Below are positions 30,279 through 33,465 of a stretch of 33,465 nt of DNA, one piece after another. The translations under genes were made by a program, and so were the position numbers. Position 1 is the first letter of the stretch. Each line of letters opens with the position of its first letter. The notes under the pieces were generated by a model, which searched no databases, was not told the DNA's origin, and saw only the letters and a list, made by a program, of their open reading frames with translations. The stretch is from RGIG1752 sp045650425. GTDB taxonomy: Bacteria; Bacillota_I; Bacilli_A; RF39; UBA660. The stretch is from positions 1-33,465 of the forward strand of contig JAZRRD010000119.1 of NCBI GenBank assembly GCA_045650425.1, written 5' to 3'.

Positions 30279-32303
30279 ATGAAGAAAAAAACAAAACTAA
30301 TTATAGCAATAATCGCAGCGGTAATCGTTGTTATTGGCGGGATAGTTGCATATAAAATATTTAGTAATAAAACAAGATTAAATATTGTTGAAAGACATTG
30401 GTTAAATGACAACTTATCAACAATTCAAAACATTAATGTTTTAAATGATAATTCTGTGTTTGGAAATATAGGCAAAGGAGTTTATTTTAACTTTTTAGAA
30501 GATTTTAGCGATGAGTATAATATCGATATAAATCCGGTAGCTATAAAAACTACGGATAATCCTTCTGGTTTAACTTTAGGATATGCAAATACATATGATG
30601 ATAAAGATATGGTGTTTTATACTGATCATTATGTTTTGATGAGTAAAAATTACGAATTAATACCAAGTTACGATAATTTAGAAAATAAAAATATTGGTGT
30701 TTTAAAAACCAATATGTCTCACATAAGTAATTATCTTGGAAATGTAAAAGTAAATTATACACAATATGAAACTAAAGAAGATTTACAAAAAGCTCTATTA
30801 GATGGAACAATTTCCTATATTGCTGTTCCTAGAATTGAGTATTTGGATTTCATGTTAATAAATAATTTATATGTCGTAGAACATTTTAGTGACGTTCCTG
30901 CATATTATCTAATTAAAAATATTGATAATACTTTTGGTAAAATTTTACATAAATATTATCTAAGATGGAATACAGAATTAGATGAATATTTAGATGAAGC
31001 TGAATTTAATTTGTTTACATCAAGGTTAAATATTTCTGAAACTGAAATAGATGCTTTAAGAGGTATGGATTTCAATTATGGATTTGTAAATAATAGTCCT
31101 TATGAAGTAATTACTGGTGGAAACTATGGTGGAATAATAGCTATTTATCTTAAAGAGTTTTCAGACTTTGCTGATTTAGATATTAATTTTACTAAATATA
31201 AAAATATAAATAAATTTTATAAAGCAATCGAAAAACAAGAAGTAAATTTATATTATAATTATTATAATTTAACAAATAATTATCAAACAATTAAAGCTGG
31301 AATGGCAATTGAGTATAATATAGTTACAAGAAGTGATAATCCTATTGTTTTAAACTCGCTATATGCCCTACAAGGAAAAACTGTTTATGTATTAGAAGAT
31401 AGTATTTTAAAAAATTCGTTAAAAAATATTGGAAATATTGATATAGTAACTTATAAAGATAATAATGATTTGATAAAGCTTGCAAAAAAAGACGTTATTA
31501 TTGTAATCGATAAAAATGTATTTGAATATTATAAAAATTCAGAATTAAAGAATTACGTTTCTAAATATACAAATTATATAAATTCAGAATATTCTTTTAA
31601 AGTTAATAACAATAATGCTTTTTATAAATTGTTAGAAAGATATATTAATACAGTGGATTTTAATGAAGCTATCAACAGAGGAATTTATAATCATGCTGAA
31701 ACCATAAAAAGTGGTACATTATTAGGTAAAATGGCTAGATATTTCTTATATATTTTATTAGTTACAGCAGTAGTAGTATATATTTTATATAGACGCACTA
31801 AAAAAATAACAATTATTAAAAGAATTAAACGTGAAGATAAGATGAAATATATAGATCAATTAACGTCTTTAAAAAACCGTAATTATTTAAATGAAAATAT
31901 TGAAAATTGGAATAATAATAAGGTTTATCCTCAGACTATGATCGTCATAGATTTAAATAATGTTCAATATATTAATGATACGTTAGGATACGAAGAGGGA
32001 GATAAACAAATTAAAGCTTTAGCAAATATCTTAATTAAAACGCAATTGGATTATTCAGATATCATGCGTACAGATGGAAATGAATTCTTAATTTATTTGA
32101 TTGGATATACTCAAAAACAAATTACAAGTTACATTCATAAATTAAATAAAGAATTTAAAAAATTACCATATGATTATGGAGCAGAATTTGGTTATAGTAT
32201 GATTACAGATGATCTTAAAACTATTGAAGATGCAATAAATGAAGCTGTAGAACAAATGAAATCTCAAAAAAAGGAATCTTTGACAGATGAAAAAAAAGAT
32301 TAA
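30279..32303 (+). CDS. dual periplasmic-binding-like receptor with degenerate GGDEF domain
   Basis: 674 aa. A TM helix (about 7-27) precedes two tandem extracellular modules resembling family 3 solute-binding domains (about 55-240 and 255-465). They carry NIGVLKTNMSHISNYLG and GKTVYVLEDSILKNSLKNIG. A second TM helix (about 490-510) and a cytoplasmic GGDEF domain follow (YIDQLTSLKNRNYLNENI...VIDLNNVQYINDTLGYEEGD). The catalytic signature reads RTDGNEF (D599-G-N601-E-F) in place of R-x-GGDEF. The metal-coordinating Asp/Glu is Asn, so diguanylate cyclase activity is doubtful. ATG 30279 is preferred to GTG 30273 (RBS AGAAAGAG). It likely senses a small ligand outside the cell. Confidence 0.82.
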   Translation: MKKKTKLIIAIIAAVIVVIGGIVAYKIFSNKTRLNIVERHWLNDNLSTIQNINVLNDNSVFGNIGKGVYFNFLEDFSDEYNIDINPVAIKTTDNPSGLTLGYANTYDDKDMVFYTDHYVLMSKNYELIPSYDNLENKNIGVLKTNMSHISNYLGNVKVNYTQYETKEDLQKALLDGTISYIAVPRIEYLDFMLINNLYVVEHFSDVPAYYLIKNIDNTFGKILHKYYLRWNTELDEYLDEAEFNLFTSRLNISETEIDALRGMDFNYGFVNNSPYEVITGGNYGGIIAIYLKEFSDFADLDINFTKYKNINKFYKAIEKQEVNLYYNYYNLTNNYQTIKAGMAIEYNIVTRSDNPIVLNSLYALQGKTVYVLEDSILKNSLKNIGNIDIVTYKDNNDLIKLAKKDVIIVIDKNVFEYYKNSELKNYVSKYTNYINSEYSFKVNNNNAFYKLLERYINTVDFNEAINRGIYNHAETIKSGTLLGKMARYFLYILLVTAVVVYILYRRTKKITIIKRIKREDKMKYIDQLTSLKNRNYLNENIENWNNNKVYPQTMIVIDLNNVQYINDTLGYEEGDKQIKALANILIKTQLDYSDIMRTDGNEFLIYLIGYTQKQITSYIHKLNKEFKKLPYDYGAEFGYSMITDDLKTIEDAINEAVEQMKSQKKESLTDEKKD

Positions 32304-33132
32304 ACACTTTTGGAAAAACTTTAAAACAGTTCTAAAAAGGCCGGAGATGAACATACTTCCCGGTTCTTTTGCCTATTATTTAGTTTTATCAATTGTTCCT
32401 ACAATAACTTTAATAACATATGCTGCCTCTTTCTTTAATGTACCATCAAACTTTATTTTTGAATTTTTAGCTAAAGCCTTAAATGAGGATATTGCTAATT
32501 TAGTAGTTGCAAATTTTGGCGGTACTAATCTTGGAATGAAATTTTATGTATCTCTTATTATGGCAATTGCAATAGCTAGTAATGGAGCAGCCTCTATAAT
32601 AACAACATCGAATGCTATCTATGGTATAAAAAATACAGGCTTTATAAAAAGAAGAATAAAGTCGCTAGTTATGACAGTGTTTTTAATACTTTTAATAATA
32701 TTCATGTTAGCAGTTCCAGTTTTTGGCGAAAAAATAATTGAATTAATTAAATATGTTAATTTAAATGAAAATTTCACTGAACAAATTGCTTATATATTTA
32801 ATATAATTAAAGGCCCTATTTCATGGTTTATTATCTTTGTTTTAGTTAAAATATTATATACTTTGGCACCGGATAGGTTATTACCGAGTAGGTATGTTAA
32901 TTATGGGGCAGTATTTACCTCTGTTTCCTGGGTGATAATTACATCATTATTCTCGTACTATATTTCCCATATTGCTGTTTATGATGTGTTTTATGGTGGA
33001 CTTGCTAATATTGTAATACTTATGTTATGGTTCTATTTATTAGCATACATATTTACAATTGGAATGGCGTTAAATTACCGTGAAGAAGAAATAAAATTGG
33101 AAAAAACTAGTCAAATAAATATCGTAGAATAG
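32287..33132 (+). CDS. YihY/UPF0761-family inner membrane protein
   Basis: 281 aa, about six membrane helices. Family landmarks: MNILPGSFAYYLVLSIVPTITLITY near the N-terminus, the NAIYGIKNTGFIKRRIKS loop, LYTLAPDRLLPSRYVNYGAVFTSVSWVI, and YGGLANIVILMLWFYLLAYIFTIGMALN. The family was once called RNase BN, but the nuclease activity belongs to another protein; YihY function is undefined. It overlaps the previous gene by 17 bases. Probably last of the 29788 operon. Confidence 0.9.
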   Translation: MKKKIKHFWKNFKTVLKRPEMNILPGSFAYYLVLSIVPTITLITYAASFFNVPSNFIFEFLAKALNEDIANLVVANFGGTNLGMKFYVSLIMAIAIASNGAASIITTSNAIYGIKNTGFIKRRIKSLVMTVFLILLIIFMLAVPVFGEKIIELIKYVNLNENFTEQIAYIFNIIKGPISWFIIFVLVKILYTLAPDRLLPSRYVNYGAVFTSVSWVIITSLFSYYISHIAVYDVFYGGLANIVILMLWFYLLAYIFTIGMALNYREEEIKLEKTSQINIVE

Positions 33133-33154
33133 CTAATAATATTTATATGTACCC

Positions 33155-33230
33155 AAATATTACTTAGTACATCTAGTTTTTTCGATATCAATCTAATATT
33201 CTTTATTAACGATATTGAAGAGTAATATTT
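33155..33230 (+). other. long imperfect inverted repeat after the YihY gene
   Basis: AAATATTACT (33155-33164) pairs with AGTAATATTT (33221-33230). Inside it TTCGATATC (33181-33189) pairs with GATATTGAA (33211-33219) with one G-U pair. It abuts the terminator and may be a 3'-UTR structure. There is no gene here. Confidence 0.45.
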
Positions 33231-33258
33231 AAAAGAAGTCTGTTTTTGACTTCTTTTT
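33231..33258 (+). terminator. terminator of the 29788-33132 operon
   Basis: AAAAGAAGTC (33231-33240) pairs with GACTTCTTTT (33248-33257) and ends in T's. Confidence 0.9.
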
Positions 33259-33294
33259 GTATATCTGTTTATCATTTATATTGAGCTAATTTTG

Positions 33295-33303
33295 TGTTAT
33301 AAT
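33295..33303 (+). promoter_or_regulatory. promoter of the last (partial) gene, extended -10
   Basis: TGTTATAAT, with a weak TTTATA 17 bp upstream (33275-33280), 17 bases before the ATG at 33321. Confidence 0.6.
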
Positions 33304-33320
33304 AAAACTAGTGATGTATT

Positions 33321-33465
33321 ATGGAAGAAAAAAAATTACCCTTATTTATTTATAGTTTTATATCAATACTTTTTGGAGAAATAATATTTAGGATTATTAC
33401 GGTTGATAAGTTTTTTACAATTTCATTAATTTATATAATATTTAATGCGTTTATAATATCTTATT
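33321..33465 (+). CDS. membrane protein, N-terminal part only
   Basis: 48 codons run open to the window end: MEEKKLPLFIYSF..., continuing with FGEIIFRIITVDKFF and LIYIIFNAFIISY. Two hydrophobic helices are evident. The pattern is reminiscent of the membrane region of LTA synthase-like sulfatases, but too little is visible to name it. The RBS is weak (AGTGATG). Confidence 0.5.
   Translation, partial: MEEKKLPLFIYSFISILFGEIIFRIITVDKFFTISLIYIIFNAFIISY

Overview
The window is a low-GC bacterial chromosome segment. It starts inside the 3' end of a 23S rRNA gene, continues through 5S rRNA, and ends inside an unfinished membrane-protein gene. UGA is used as a stop (rimI, rlmB), so this is not a Mycoplasma/Spiroplasma code. 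The very short 5S rRNA, a tmRNA tag ending in AFA, a clostridial-type glutamyl-tRNA synthetase and Bacillus-like gene order (rlmB-sigH-secE-nusG) suggest a non-mycoplasmal, Mollicutes-related Bacilli lineage (RF39 or Erysipelotrichales-like). That placement is inference.

Layout. (1) 1-570: end of an rRNA operon. (2) 654-4519: the t6A tRNA-modification operon tsaE-tsaB-rimI-tsaD, flanked by two single-gene units for secreted TasA/CalY-like proteins. (3) 4638-7754: uvrB coupled to a short-chain dehydrogenase gene, then tmRNA (ssrA). (4) 7755-12569: a probable accessory block between ssrA and a tRNA gene, with single-gene units on both strands: an HExxH protein, a SpoT-like HD hydrolase, a GH25 lysozyme and two unknowns. 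It includes a divergent control region with an 18-bp palindrome and a possible ~100-nt RNA. (5) 12675-14551: tRNA-Gln(CUG), gltX and tRNA-Glu(CUC), an aminoacylation cassette. (6) 14647-17645: an HD protein, a DUF1003 membrane protein, then a SipW-type signal peptidase with two more secreted proteins; the last has a T11 run in its promoter spacer. (7) 17695-19826: rlmB, sigH-like, secE and nusG. (8) 19848-22348: a convergent SsuABC/ThiXYZ-like importer operon. (9) 22478-24666: a three-gene operon of unrecognised coiled-coil and helical-repeat proteins. (10) 24754-33132: pcrA, a nucleotidyltransferase, ligA, a membrane-anchored unknown, a receptor-like protein with a degenerate GGDEF domain, and a YihY-family protein.

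How the genes work together: tRNA maturation and charging, DNA repair and replication (uvrB, pcrA, ligA), ribosome rescue and modification (ssrA, rlmB), and transcription and secretion (nusG, secE, sipW) dominate. The recurring non-housekeeping theme is the cell surface: four TasA-like or similarly anchored proteins, the SipW peptidase, the GH25 enzyme and the extracellular-sensor protein. Many promoters read as extended -10 boxes (TGnTATAAT), often just after or inside intrinsic terminators, which gives compact, mostly short transcription units. No transposase, integrase, CRISPR array or recognisable riboswitch was seen.
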